A stretch of 64,000 nt of DNA, from contig NZ_CP115184.1 of assembly GCF_029395675.1 (NCBI RefSeq), forward strand, positions 806,001-870,000, written 5' to 3'. The notes under the pieces are model-generated. The model was not told the DNA's origin and made no database searches. It saw only the letters and a list, made by a program, of their open reading frames with translations. Of this stretch, positions 33,167-42,364 are shown piece by piece. The translations under genes and the position numbers were made by a program. Position 1 is the stretch's first letter. The number at the start of each line of letters is the position of its first letter. The stretch is from Janibacter cremeus (lineage in GTDB: Bacteria; Actinomycetota; Actinomycetes; Actinomycetales; Dermatophilaceae).

Positions 33167-34137
33167 GCACGCGCATCGGCATCGACATCGGCGGGACGAA
33201 GGTCTCCGGCGGGGTCCTCGACGACGACGACGGACGGATCCTCGTGCGCACCCGGCGCGACACCCCCGACCGCTCCAACGCACCCCGCATCGTCGAGGAC
33301 ACCATCGTCGAGGTCTTCGAGGAGCTGCTCGTGCTCGCCGAGGAGGCCGGTCTCGAGCGGCCGGCCACGGTCGGGGTCGGCGCCGCCGGGTTCGTGGCCG
33401 CCGACCGGGCGACCGTCGTCTTCGCGCCGCACCTGTCGTGGCGCAACGAGCCGCTCCGCGAGTCCCTCGGCAAGCGCATCGACCTGCCGATCGTCATCGA
33501 GAACGACGCCAACGCGGCCCTGTGGGCCGAGCACCGTTTCGGCGCCGCACGCGGGGCCACCCACGCCGTGATGATCACCCTCGGCACCGGCATCGGCGGC
33601 GCCCTCCTCGTCGGCGGCCACCTGGTCCGCGGACGCTACGGGATCGCGGGGGAGTTCGGGCACATGCAGGTCGTGCCCGGTGGCCAGCGGTGCGAGTGCG
33701 GCAACCGCGGCTGCTGGGAGCAGTACTCCTCCGGCAACGCGCTCGTGCGCGAGGCCCGGGGCATGGCGATGGCCAACTCCCCGATGGCGGCCGACCTCAT
33801 CGCCCACGTCGGCGGTGACGTCGAGGACCTGACCGGGCCGCGGATCACCGACGCGGCCAAGGAGGGGGACGCGACGGCCGTCGAGCTGCTCGCCGAGATC
33901 GGGCACTGGCTGGGCGTCGGCATCGCCGACCTCGCGGCGGCACTGGACCCGGAGGTGTTCATCGTCGGCGGGGGAGTGAGCGCCGCCGAGGACCTGCTGC
34001 TCGGACCCGCACGCGACACCTTCGCCCGCCAGCTGGCCGGGCGGGGGTACCGCCCGGCGGCGCGGATCGTCACGGCCCGCTTCGGTCCCGACGCCGGGCT
34101 CATCGGCGCCGCCACACTGGGGGCCGAGGAGGCCTGA
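33163..34137 (+). CDS. ROK-family sugar kinase (glucokinase-like), copy 2
   Basis: The 324-residue kinase has the same layout as its upstream neighbour: IGIDIGGTKVSGGVLDDD, IENDANAALWAEHRFG, LGTGIGGALLVGGHLVRG, GHMQVVPGGQ, the zinc motif CECGNRGCWEQYSSG, and IVGGGVSAAEDLLLGP. GTG at 33163 overlaps the previous stop by 4 nt. The two are clearly distinct paralogues that probably differ in sugar choice or regulation. This one resembles the actinobacterial glucokinases slightly more closely in the zinc motif (inference). Confidence 0.88.
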   Translation: MSTRIGIDIGGTKVSGGVLDDDDGRILVRTRRDTPDRSNAPRIVEDTIVEVFEELLVLAEEAGLERPATVGVGAAGFVAADRATVVFAPHLSWRNEPLRESLGKRIDLPIVIENDANAALWAEHRFGAARGATHAVMITLGTGIGGALLVGGHLVRGRYGIAGEFGHMQVVPGGQRCECGNRGCWEQYSSGNALVREARGMAMANSPMAADLIAHVGGDVEDLTGPRITDAAKEGDATAVELLAEIGHWLGVGIADLAAALDPEVFIVGGGVSAAEDLLLGPARDTFARQLAGRGYRPAARIVTARFGPDAGLIGAATLGAEEA

Positions 34138-34173
34138 GCGGTGCCGCCCGGACGCCGGGCCGCCGGGCAGCCT

Positions 34174-34785
34174 TCAGACGCGGGCGCCGTCGTCGGGGTC
34201 GTAGCCGCGCCTGGTGGGCTGGCGCAGCACGATGCACGCGAAGCCCCCGAGGATCAGGGCGATGACGAGCATCGTGAACCAGAAGCCGGCCGAGCGCGTC
34301 AGCAGCATCCACAGCAACCCGAGCGGGCCGAGGACGAGGCCGACCACGGCCCCCCAGAACAGGCGGTCATCCAGCGGGGGCAGCGGCGCAGGCGGGGGTG
34401 GCGTGTAGCCCTCCTCGTCGTCGGCGTCCCCGAGGAAGCCGTCGTCGCCGGCCATGAGCGCGTCCGCGACGGAGTTCGTCGGGTCGGTGCGCCACGGGAC
34501 CGGCTCTGCGGGGGGCTCCTCGCGCGGTCGCCCGCCCCGGCCGGGCATGGGGACGTCGACGTCGCCGGTGGACTGGGTCGGACCCTGGCGTCCCGGAGGC
34601 GGGGGGAGCCGGACGTCGCCGGTCGACTGGCGGCGGGGCGGTGCGGCAGGCGTCTCGCTCGGCCCCTCGGGACCGGCCGAGGTGCCGGTGGCCGACTCCT
34701 CCTGGGGGGTCTCGTCCCACCGGGCGACGATCGACGCGAAGATCGCGTCCACATCCCTTTCCTCGGGGTGCTGTCGCTCCGCCAT
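34174..34785 (-). CDS. Proline-rich protein with two C-terminal membrane helices
   Basis: The 203-residue protein has an acidic N-terminus (ERDVDAIFASIVARWDE), a long Pro/Gly/Thr-rich central region with the repeated phrase STGDV, and a C-terminal helical hairpin (about 140-190: WGAVVGLVLGPLGLLWMLL and WFTMLVIALILGGFACIVL). It ends in a basic/acidic tail. I do not recognise the family. ATG at 34785 is used; an upstream GTG would extend it by 8 residues. It is convergent with the second ROK gene and divergent from the acyltransferase gene. Confidence 0.7.
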   Translation of the reverse strand: MAERQHPEERDVDAIFASIVARWDETPQEESATGTSAGPEGPSETPAAPPRRQSTGDVRLPPPPGRQGPTQSTGDVDVPMPGRGGRPREEPPAEPVPWRTDPTNSVADALMAGDDGFLGDADDEEGYTPPPPAPLPPLDDRLFWGAVVGLVLGPLGLLWMLLTRSAGFWFTMLVIALILGGFACIVLRQPTRRGYDPDDGARV

Positions 34786-34884
34786 CTGCTTCTTCCGCCA
34801 ATCCGTGACGTCGTGGTGCGCTGCAACCAGTCTCGCACGCCCCGACGTGTCGTAGAGTTCGGTGCGATCAGGAGGAGGTGCCAG

Positions 34885-35697
34885 GTGTTCTATTGGATGC
34901 TCAAGATGGTCTTCATCGGACCCGTGCTCAAGCTGTTGTTCCGACCGCGGGTCGAGGGCCTGGAGCACATCCCCGACGAGGGAGCGGCCATCCTGGCGAG
35001 CAACCACCTGTCCTTCTCCGACTCGATCTTCCTCCCGCTCGTCCTCGACCGGCGCCTCACCTTCCTGGCCAAGGCCGACTACTTCACCGGCAAGGGCGTC
35101 AAGGGACGCCTCACCGCTGCCTTCTTCCGCGGCGCCGGGCAGCTGCCCATCGACCGCAGCGGCGGCAAGGCGAGCGAGGCCGCGCTCAGCGCCGGGCTGA
35201 AGGTCCTCGAGGGCGGCGAGCTCCTGGGGCTCTACCCGGAGGGGACCCGCTCGCCCGACTCCCGCCTCTACCGCGGTCGCACCGGCGTCGCCCGCATGGC
35301 GCTCACCGCAGGCGTCCCGGTGATCCCGGTGGCCATGATCGACACCGACAAGGCCCAGCCAACCGGTCAGATCATCCCCAACATCCGGCGGATCGGGGTC
35401 AAGATCGGCCGCCCGCTCGACTTCTCGCGCTACGAGGGGATGGAGGGCGACCGCTTCGTGCTGCGCTCCGTCACCGACGAGATCATGTACGAGCTGATGC
35501 AGCTGTCCCAGCAGGAGTACGTCGACATGTACGCCACGTCGATGAAGGAGCGCCTGGTCACCAGGGCCAGGCGCCGCGCTCGCGAGCTGCAGGAGGCCGC
35601 CCGACCCGGACGGGCCGCCCCGGAGCTCGAGGAGGCACTCGGCGACGACGACAACGAGGTCAACCCCTGGTCGCGGGAGAGCCGGGACGGGCTCTAG
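34885..35697 (+). CDS. 1-acyl-sn-glycerol-3-phosphate acyltransferase (PlsC-like)
   Basis: The 270-residue membrane-associated enzyme acylates lysophosphatidic acid in phospholipid synthesis. Motifs in order are NHLSFSDS (the HX4D-type site, here NHLSFSD), GAGQLPIDRSGG, LYPEGTRSPD and VPVIPVAMIDT. GTG at 34885 is preceded by AGGAGGAGG (34870-34878). It matches Rv2182c. The acidic C-terminal extension after about 235 is variable. It is close to, and possibly cotranscribed with, the MacS-like kinase gene 3 nt downstream. Confidence 0.92.
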   Translation: MFYWMLKMVFIGPVLKLLFRPRVEGLEHIPDEGAAILASNHLSFSDSIFLPLVLDRRLTFLAKADYFTGKGVKGRLTAAFFRGAGQLPIDRSGGKASEAALSAGLKVLEGGELLGLYPEGTRSPDSRLYRGRTGVARMALTAGVPVIPVAMIDTDKAQPTGQIIPNIRRIGVKIGRPLDFSRYEGMEGDRFVLRSVTDEIMYELMQLSQQEYVDMYATSMKERLVTRARRRARELQEAARPGRAAPELEEALGDDDNEVNPWSRESRDGL

Positions 35698-35700
35698 GCC

Positions 35701-36888
35701 ATGACCATCGAGCCGTGGGGCGGTGCCGCGCCGCGGCGCTACCACCCCTCGCCACTCATCGACAGCGCCGGGGGGCGTGGCCTCGCGCTCTACCGGTTCC
35801 TGGCGATCGTCTACGCCGGCGTGCTCGTCGTCGTCCACCGTGAGCACGTCATCCTGTGGTGGCCGATCATCGCCTACGGCGTGCTCGCCCTGGCCTGGTC
35901 GGTCATCGCACCGCTGCTGCGACGACCCACCGTGCTCGCCGTCGGCGTCGAGCTGGTCATCGCCTGCGTCGGCATCTTCCTGACCAGCGAGGTCTACGAC
36001 CCCGCGTCGGTCGCCGACGGGATCTCCACCGTCCCCGGGGTGTGGGCCGCCTCGCCGGTGATCGCCGGGGCGCTGCTCGCGGGGGTACGCGGTGGTCTGC
36101 TCGCCGCGCTCGTGATCTCGGTGGCCAACATCATCCAGGCCGTCGAGCCCAGCCAGCTGACCTACCACAACATCGTCCTGCTGCTCCTGCTCGGTGTGCT
36201 GCTCGGACTGGCCGTGCAGCTGGCCCGCGAGAGCCAGCAGCGCCTCGAGCAGGCCATCGCGGCCAGCGAGCGGCTGGCCGAGCGCGAGCGGATCGGGCGC
36301 CAGGTCCACGACGGCGTCCTGCAGGCGCTCGCCCTGATCCACCGACGCGGCCGGGACATGGGCGGCGAAGGGGTGGGCCTCGCCGAGCTCGCCGCGGACC
36401 AGGAGCGGTCCCTGCGCACGATGATCTCGCGCCTCGACCCGGTCCCGCCGAGGGCCGGGACGGCCACACCGGCGGCGGACTGCACCGATCTTGCCGTGAC
36501 GCTGGGCCGGTTGCGATCGGGGCGCGTCGAGGTCGTCCTCCCCGCGGGCGAGGTGCGCCTGCCCACCGCGACGGCGCAGGAGGTCGAGGCGGCCGTGGTC
36601 GCCGCCCTGGACAACGTCGAGCAGCACGCCGGCGACGACGCCCGTGCCTGGGTGCTGCTGGACGCCGACGACGAGCGCATCGAGGTCGTGATCCGTGACA
36701 ACGGCACCGGCACCGCACCCGAACGCCTCGTCGAGGCGACCGCGGAGGGACGGCTGGGTGCCAGCAGCTCCATCCGCGGCCGGATGGTCGACCTGGGAGG
36801 GGACGCGAGCTGGCGGTCCCCGGCCGGCGGAGGGACCACGGTGATCCTCACGCTGCCGGCCGAGCACATGGCAGGCTCCTCCTCATGA
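35701..36888 (+). CDS. MacS-type sensor histidine kinase
   Basis: The 395-residue kinase has about five membrane helices in its first 165 residues, a short linker, a HisKA_3 dimerisation helix with phosphorylated His in ERERIGRQVHDGVLQALA (about residue 203), and an HATPase domain with DNVEQHAG and VVIRDNGTG. Membrane-embedded sensing is likely, as no extracellular domain is visible. ATG at 35701 starts 3 nt after the acyltransferase stop. The stop overlaps the response-regulator ATG. The signal is not known. Confidence 0.9.
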   Translation: MTIEPWGGAAPRRYHPSPLIDSAGGRGLALYRFLAIVYAGVLVVVHREHVILWWPIIAYGVLALAWSVIAPLLRRPTVLAVGVELVIACVGIFLTSEVYDPASVADGISTVPGVWAASPVIAGALLAGVRGGLLAALVISVANIIQAVEPSQLTYHNIVLLLLLGVLLGLAVQLARESQQRLEQAIAASERLAERERIGRQVHDGVLQALALIHRRGRDMGGEGVGLAELAADQERSLRTMISRLDPVPPRAGTATPAADCTDLAVTLGRLRSGRVEVVLPAGEVRLPTATAQEVEAAVVAALDNVEQHAGDDARAWVLLDADDERIEVVIRDNGTGTAPERLVEATAEGRLGASSSIRGRMVDLGGDASWRSPAGGGTTVILTLPAEHMAGSSS

Positions 36889-37601
36889 CCGCTGCCCCGA
36901 CCCCGCCGACGGTCCTCGTCGCCGACGACCACCCGCTGTGGCGCGACGCGCTCGTGCGCGACCTCGAGGAGTCCGGCTTCGTCGTCGTCGGTACGGCGTC
37001 GGACGGGCCGTCGACCGTGCGCCGCACCCGCGCGACGGTGCCCGAGGTGCTCGTCCTCGACCTCAACCTGCCGCACATGCGTGGCGACGAGGTCTGCCGC
37101 GCCATCGGCGACCTCCCCACGCGGGTGCTCGTCCTCTCGGCCAGCGGTGAGGAGAAGGACGTCCTGGCGGCGGTCAAGGCCGGCGCGAGCGGGTACCTCG
37201 TCAAGTCCGCCTCCCCGGAGGAGATCCGCGACGCGGTGACCGCCACCGGGGCGGGGGAGGCCGTCTTCACCCCCGGCCTCGCCGGTCTGGTGCTCGGGGA
37301 GTTCCGCGAGATGAGCAGTCGCGCCAGGGCCGCACCGCCGGACGCGGAGGACGCGAGCGGACGGTCGGTCCCCGAGCTGACCGACCGCGAGGTCGAGATC
37401 CTGCGGTACGTCGCGATTGGGATGACGGCCAGGGAGATCGCCGCCGATCTCGTCCTCTCCCACCGCACGGTCCAGAACCACGTGCAGAACATCCTGGGCA
37501 AGCTCCACCTGCACAACCGCGTGGAGCTGACCCGGTTCGCGATCAGCCGGGGCCTCGACCAGCCGGACCGGGTGCCGGGCGGGGGCGACCGCGAGCCCTG
37601 A
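36885..37601 (+). CDS. NarL/LuxR-family response regulator
   Basis: The 238-residue regulator has a receiver domain (VLVADDHPLWRDAL, phosphoacceptor Asp in EVLVLDLNLPHM, Ser in VLVLSAS, Lys in GYLVKSAS) and a LuxR-type helix-turn-helix near the C-terminus (LTDREVEILRYVAIGMTAREIAADLVLSHRTVQNHVQNILGKL). It should be phosphorylated by the cognate kinase encoded immediately upstream, with which it overlaps by 4 nt. Target genes are unknown; the adjacent acyltransferase suggests an envelope stimulus (inference). Confidence 0.93.
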   Translation: MTAAPTPPTVLVADDHPLWRDALVRDLEESGFVVVGTASDGPSTVRRTRATVPEVLVLDLNLPHMRGDEVCRAIGDLPTRVLVLSASGEEKDVLAAVKAGASGYLVKSASPEEIRDAVTATGAGEAVFTPGLAGLVLGEFREMSSRARAAPPDAEDASGRSVPELTDREVEILRYVAIGMTAREIAADLVLSHRTVQNHVQNILGKLHLHNRVELTRFAISRGLDQPDRVPGGGDREP

Positions 37602-37656
37602 GGGTGCCGCAGAGTGGACGGGTGTCCACCGCTTGGGCCGAGGTGCCTATCCTTGG

Positions 37657-39012
37657 ATGGTGACCACTGCAGTGCCGACCTCCACTCCCACCGACCGCTC
37701 GCTGCCCGTCGACCTCCCGGCGGCCCAGCAGCCCGAGTGGCCGGACCGCGCGGCCCTCGACGACGCGGTCGCCACCCTCGGCACGCTGCCGCCCCTCGTC
37801 TTCGCCGGCGAGTGCGATGACCTGCGCGACCGCATGGCAGCCGCCTCGGTGGGCGAGGCCTTCGTCCTGCAGGGCGGCGACTGCGCCGAGACCTTCGTCC
37901 ACGCGACGGCCGACAACATCCGCGACCGCATCAAGACGGTCCTGCAGATGGCCGCCGTGCTCACCTACGGGGCCGGCATGCCGGTGGTCAAGATGGGTCG
38001 GATGGCCGGGCAGTTCGCCAAGCCGCGCAGCAAGAACACCGAGACCCGCGACGGCGTGACCCTGCCGGCCTACCGCGGTGACATGGTCAACGACTTCGCG
38101 TTCACACCGGACGCGCGCAACCCGGACCCGCAGCGGCTCGTGCACGGTTACCACGCCAGTGCCTCGACGCTGAACCTCGTGCGCGCCTTCACCCAGGGTG
38201 GTTTCGCCGACCTGCGGCGCGTCCACGACTGGAACGTCGGCTTCGTCGCCAACGCGGCCAACCGTCGCTACGAGGGCCTGGCCCGTGAGATCGACAAGGC
38301 GATGCGCTTCATGGCGGCCTGCGGGGTCGACTTCGACGCGATGAAGACCACCGAGTTCTGGTCCGCCCACGAGGCGTTGCTGCTGGACTACGAGCGTCCG
38401 ATGACCCGCGTGGACTCGCGCACCGGCGACCTCTACGACACCTCGGGCCACTTCCTGTGGGTCGGGGAGCGCACCCGCCAGCTCGACCACGCCCACCTGG
38501 ACTTCGTCAGCCGGATCCGCAACCCCATCGGGATGAAGGTCTCGGACAAGGCCGACCCCGACGAGCTGCTGCGCATCATCGACCTGCTCGACCCGGAGCG
38601 CGAGCCCGGCCGCCTGACCTTCATCACCCGGATGGGCCACGACACGATCCGTGAGGCGCTGCCGCCGATCATCGAGAAGGTGCGCGACTCCGGTGCGATC
38701 GTCACGTGGATCTGCGACCCGATGCACGGCAACACCTTCGAGTCGGCCTCCGGCTTCAAGACCCGCGACTTCGAGCACGTCGTGGACGAGGTCCGCGGCT
38801 TCTTCGAGGTCCACCGGTCGCTGGGCACGGTCCCGGGCGGTCTGCACATCGAGCTCACCGGCAATGACGTCACCGAGTGCCTCGGCGGCGCCGAGCGGAT
38901 CCTGGACGAGGACCTGAACAAGCGCTACGAGAGCGTCTGCGACCCGCGGCTGAACCACCAGCAGAGCCTGGAGCTGGCCTTCCTCACCGCCGAGATGCTC
39001 GGCGCTCGCTGA
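37657..39012 (+). CDS. aroG: Class II DAHP synthase (3-deoxy-7-phosphoheptulonate synthase)
   Basis: The 451-residue enzyme condenses PEP and erythrose-4-phosphate, the first step of the shikimate pathway. It is the plant-like class II type: LQGGDCAETF, VLTYGAGMPVVKMGRMAGQFAKPRS, YRGDMVNDF, SHEALLLDYERPM, GERTRQLDHAH, CDPMHGNTFES and ECLGGAERI. It matches M. tuberculosis AroG (Rv2178c) throughout. ATG 37657 or GTG 37660 may be the start. TATCCT at 37649-37654 ends 5 nt before the GTG, favouring a leaderless GTG. The hairpin at 39039 follows. Confidence 0.96.
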   Translation: MVTTAVPTSTPTDRSLPVDLPAAQQPEWPDRAALDDAVATLGTLPPLVFAGECDDLRDRMAAASVGEAFVLQGGDCAETFVHATADNIRDRIKTVLQMAAVLTYGAGMPVVKMGRMAGQFAKPRSKNTETRDGVTLPAYRGDMVNDFAFTPDARNPDPQRLVHGYHASASTLNLVRAFTQGGFADLRRVHDWNVGFVANAANRRYEGLAREIDKAMRFMAACGVDFDAMKTTEFWSAHEALLLDYERPMTRVDSRTGDLYDTSGHFLWVGERTRQLDHAHLDFVSRIRNPIGMKVSDKADPDELLRIIDLLDPEREPGRLTFITRMGHDTIREALPPIIEKVRDSGAIVTWICDPMHGNTFESASGFKTRDFEHVVDEVRGFFEVHRSLGTVPGGLHIELTGNDVTECLGGAERILDEDLNKRYESVCDPRLNHQQSLELAFLTAEMLGAR

Positions 39013-39038
39013 GGGCCACCCACCCGCGGTCGCGCCGC

Positions 39039-39073
39039 ACGCCCCCTTCGCCCCCCACGGGTGGAGGGGGCGT
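39039..39073. terminator. Terminator between aroG and the PASTA kinase gene
   Basis: Outer arms ACGCCCCC (39039-39046) and GGGGGCGT (39066-39073) pair perfectly, and the inner part can pair CCCAC with GTGG. It lies between convergent genes ending at 39012 and 39082, so it can serve both directions. Confidence 0.65.
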
Positions 39074-39081
39074 CCTCGTGC

Positions 39082-40998
39082 TCAGATGACGAGGATCGTC
39101 ACGGTCGAGCCCTTCTCGACGCTCTGCCCGCCCGACGGGCGCGTCGCGGTGACCTCGTCGAGGACGCCGCCGAAGAACTTGTCGACCTTGACCGAGAAGC
39201 CGGCCGCCTCGAGCTTCTGCGTCGCCTGCGCCTCGCTCAGGCCCTTGACCTCGGGGACGGCGACCATCTGCGGTCCCTTGGACACGGTGATCGTGACCGT
39301 CTCGCCGCGGGTGAGGGTGCCGTCGGCGGGGGACTGGCTGGCCACGGAGCCCTCGGGCACGGAGGTGGAGTAGACGTCGTCCGCGCGGGCCACCGCGAGG
39401 CCGGCCGCCTCGATCGCCGCGGCCGCGGCCGCGGCGCTCCGGCCGGTGACCGACGGGACGGTGATCGGTTCGGGGCCCTTCGAGACGACGAGGGCGACCT
39501 GCTCGTCCCGCTTGAGCTCGGTGCCCGGCTTGGGCGCCGTGGAGATGACCTCGCCGGCCGCGACCGACTCGTGCCACTGCTCGCTGGTGCCCCCGAGAGC
39601 GAGGTTGCGCTCGGCGAGGGCCGCCTCGGCGGCGTCGAGGCTCTTCCCGGTGAGGTCGGGGACCTCGTAGCGCTCCGGGCCCTTGGAGAAGACGACGGTG
39701 ACGTCGTCCCCCTTCGCCAGCTCGGTCTCGGGCGGGGGGTTGGAGGTGATCGCCGCGCCCTGCGGGACCTCCTCGCTGAAGGCTCTCTCCTCGGTCAGCC
39801 CGAGGTCGTGGCGGCTCAGTGTGGTGGCCGCCTCGTCGCGTGTCTGGCCGGCGACGTCGGGGACGAGGACGCTCGCCCCCGGACCCGCGGTCACGTACCA
39901 GTAGCCGACGCCGCCGCCGAGCAGGAGCAGCACGAGCAGACCGGCGAGCAGGCCGCGGCCCCGACGACGGGACGGCGAAGGGGGGTCCTCCCCGTCCGCT
40001 GCGGCCGGCACTGCGGCAGTGGCGTCCGGGGTGCGGGCTGTGGTCGTCGCGCCGAGGGCGCGCGTGCGGCTCGGGCGGGGGTGGGCCAGGGTCGCGGCCC
40101 CGGCGGCGGCACCGGTCGCGGTGGGCGAGGGGCGGCGGTCGAGCTGCCCCGGGGTCAGCTCGTCCCGGGCGGCCCGGAGGGCGTCGAGGTACTCGCCGGC
40201 GTCGCGCGGTCGCTCGTCGGGATCACGGTGGGTCGCCAGGGCGACGAGGTCGTCCAGCGGCGCCGGCAGGTCCGGGTCCCGCTCCGACGGTGCCGGGACC
40301 CCGCCGTGGACGTGCTGGAAGGCGATGTGGATCGGCGACTCGCCCTCGATGGCCCGGGTGCCCGTGAGCAGCTCGAAGAGGACGAGCCCGGCGGCGTAGA
40401 CGTCGCTGCGGGCATCGGCGATGCCGCGCTCGACCTGCTCGGGGGAGAGATAGGCGACGGTGCCGTAGAGGACCCCGTCGTCGGCGGTCGTCGTCTGCGA
40501 CGTGACGGCGCGGGCGAGCCCGAAGTCGGCGACCTTCACCTGGCCGTTGTCGGCGATGAGGATGTTCTCCGGCTTGACGTCTCGGTGGATGTACCCGGCG
40601 TCGTGGGCGACCGTCAGCCCGGTGAGGGCCGCCGTCATGATGTCCAGGGCGGCGCGCGGCGTCAGGGCACCCTCGGCGTCGACGAGCTCGCGGACGCTGC
40701 GTCCCTCGACGTACTCCATCGCGAGGAAGACCCGGCCGTCGTCCTCGCCCTGGTCGTAGACCGGGACGACGTTGGGGTGGCTCAGCCGGGCGGCGGAGCG
40801 CGCCTCGCGACGGAACCGGGAGACGAAGGTCTGGTCCGCGGCGAGGTCGGGCCGCATGACCTTCAGGGCCACCTCACGGTCCAGACGGGTGTCGGTGGCG
40901 AGGAGGACGGTGGCCATGCCACCGTCGGCGAGGTGCCGCAGCACGCGGTACCGCCCGTCGACGACCTCGCCGACGAGGGGATGGGATGCCGTGGTCAC
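39082..40998 (-). CDS. pknL: Serine/threonine protein kinase with four PASTA domains
   Basis: The 638-residue membrane kinase has an N-terminal Hanks-type catalytic domain: glycine loop LADGGMAT, Lys46 in VALKVM, HRDVKPEN with Asp140, DFG and APE-like SPE. A juxtamembrane Pro/Thr region and one membrane helix (about 345-372) follow, then four extracellular PASTA repeats (each begins VPD/VPS/VPE) that sense peptidoglycan or lipid II. The position beside aroG and the Rv2175c homologue identifies it with Rv2176 (PknL), though the M. tuberculosis protein lacks PASTA repeats as I recall. TACACT (41010-41005) ends 6 nt before GTG 40998, suggesting a leaderless start. Confidence 0.9.
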   Translation of the reverse strand: MTTASHPLVGEVVDGRYRVLRHLADGGMATVLLATDTRLDREVALKVMRPDLAADQTFVSRFRREARSAARLSHPNVVPVYDQGEDDGRVFLAMEYVEGRSVRELVDAEGALTPRAALDIMTAALTGLTVAHDAGYIHRDVKPENILIADNGQVKVADFGLARAVTSQTTTADDGVLYGTVAYLSPEQVERGIADARSDVYAAGLVLFELLTGTRAIEGESPIHIAFQHVHGGVPAPSERDPDLPAPLDDLVALATHRDPDERPRDAGEYLDALRAARDELTPGQLDRRPSPTATGAAAGAATLAHPRPSRTRALGATTTARTPDATAAVPAAADGEDPPSPSRRRGRGLLAGLLVLLLLGGGVGYWYVTAGPGASVLVPDVAGQTRDEAATTLSRHDLGLTEERAFSEEVPQGAAITSNPPPETELAKGDDVTVVFSKGPERYEVPDLTGKSLDAAEAALAERNLALGGTSEQWHESVAAGEVISTAPKPGTELKRDEQVALVVSKGPEPITVPSVTGRSAAAAAAAIEAAGLAVARADDVYSTSVPEGSVASQSPADGTLTRGETVTITVSKGPQMVAVPEVKGLSEAQATQKLEAAGFSVKVDKFFGGVLDEVTATRPSGGQSVEKGSTVTILVI

Positions 40999-41032
40999 GC
41001 CCAAAGTGTAGGTTCGCCCCCTTCGCCCTCCA

Positions 41033-42160
41033 TCACATGCGCTTGCGCAGCGCCTTGACGTTGGCCACGTACCGCTCGGTGTCGGCGTACATGCCGTTGG
41101 CCTCGACCGAGGCGAGCCCCTGGTAGTAGCCGCCGATCGCGTCACCGGTCGAGGAGGCCTGCTGGGTGAGCACCTTCAGCAGGAGGACTCCCGCGGTGAC
41201 GTTGTCCTCGGTGTCGAGGAGGTCGAGGTCACGACCGGCCAGGGAGGAGGTCCACTCGCCGGAGGCCGGGATGATCTGCATCGCGCCGACTGCGTTGGCG
41301 ACGGAGACCTGCCGCTGGTCCCAGCCGGACTCCAGGTAGGAGACCGCCAGCGCGAGCGAGGGGTCGACCCCGTGCTGTCGGGCGATGCGGGTGATGATCT
41401 CCCGGGTCTCGGTGCGGCTGGGCACCGAGCGCCCGGCGAGGATCGCGCGGTTCTCGTCGGCCGCGGCGACGATCGAGTCGGCGTAGGTGCGCCCGGAGAA
41501 GGTGTTCTCCTTCGTCGGGGTGGGGCCCTTCGTCGATCCGGTGACCTTCAGCTCCTGGCCGGGGTAGATGTGCTTGCCGGTGGAGACGTCGTTGAGCTTG
41601 GCCAGGCGGGTGACGCTCATGCCGTGGCGGGAGGCGATGCCGCTGAGGGTGTCCCCGGCGCGGACCGTGTACGAGGACGAGGCCGCCGGACGGCTGGTCG
41701 AACGCTTGGCGGGCCTGGCCGGGGTCCCGCTGACGCGCAGCTTCTCGCCCGGGTGGATGAAGCCGTTGCCGAGGCCGTTCAGCGACCGCAAGCGGTCCAG
41801 GCTCATGTCGTGGCGGGCGGCGATGCCGCTGAGGGTGTCCCCGCTGCGCACGGTGTAGGTGCGGGTGGACCCGGAGCGCGAGGGCGTCGCGCCCCCGCGC
41901 GCCGTCGAGCCGGCGCGCTGGGGCACCACGAGCTGCTGCCCGGGGTGGATGAACTCCTCACTCCGCAGGTCGTTGCGCGAGAGCAGCGCGGTGGGGGAGA
42001 CGCCGTAGCGCTGGGCGATGCCGTAGACGGTCTCGCCGGAGCGGACCGTGTGCTGCTTGGATCCTTCGGCGCTGATGGTGGTCTCGGTGGTTCCGGCGGT
42101 CAGGTCGAGCGCCGGGGCGACAGGGGTGGCCGGGACGGGGACGAAGAGCGGCAGGACCAA
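41033..42160 (-). CDS. LysM-repeat protein with lytic transglycosylase domain
   Basis: The 375-residue protein has three LysM domains that bind peptidoglycan glycans (about 36-80, 100-143 and 163-206; motifs TVRSGETVYGIAQRYGV, TVRSGDTLSGIAARH and TVRAGDTLSGIASRH), a linker, and a C-terminal SLT-like domain with the catalytic-Glu segment YLESGWDQ (about residue 290), VGAMQIIPASGEW and a GGYYQGL region. It should cut cell-wall glycans. The only usable start is TTG 42160, because an in-frame TGA lies upstream. That leaves a very short hydrophobic N-terminus (VLPLFVPVPATPV) instead of a clear signal peptide. It lies 34 nt before the PASTA kinase gene. Confidence 0.82.
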   Translation of the reverse strand: MVLPLFVPVPATPVAPALDLTAGTTETTISAEGSKQHTVRSGETVYGIAQRYGVSPTALLSRNDLRSEEFIHPGQQLVVPQRAGSTARGGATPSRSGSTRTYTVRSGDTLSGIAARHDMSLDRLRSLNGLGNGFIHPGEKLRVSGTPARPAKRSTSRPAASSSYTVRAGDTLSGIASRHGMSVTRLAKLNDVSTGKHIYPGQELKVTGSTKGPTPTKENTFSGRTYADSIVAAADENRAILAGRSVPSRTETREIITRIARQHGVDPSLALAVSYLESGWDQRQVSVANAVGAMQIIPASGEWTSSLAGRDLDLLDTEDNVTAGVLLLKVLTQQASSTGDAIGGYYQGLASVEANGMYADTERYVANVKALRKRM

Positions 42161-42364
42161 GGGAGACTCCGATGTCGGGGGCGTCGGGCGCGCCCGGTGG
42201 TGCGGTCAGGGGAGGTGCCGTGACGTCTGCGGGGCACCTGTGAGCCATGTGGCGTATGTGGTTGCAGTGGCGACGGTACCGAAAAATTGCGGAATGTGCG
42301 CGGATTCCTGCAGCGAGTGGGTTCGGGAACCGCTCCCGACGCCCGCTCTGCCAGACTGTGCGGC

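Noticed and set aside
34146..34160. 6-bp GCCCGG/CCGGGC hairpin after the second ROK kinase
   Set aside because: Too short in a GC-rich background to call a terminator with confidence.
34174..36867. Single minus-strand frame joining the membrane protein at 34174-34785 to sequence opposite the acyltransferase and kinase
   Set aside because: Only the 34174-34785 part has protein-like composition and membrane helices; upstream is the shadow of two well-supported + strand genes.
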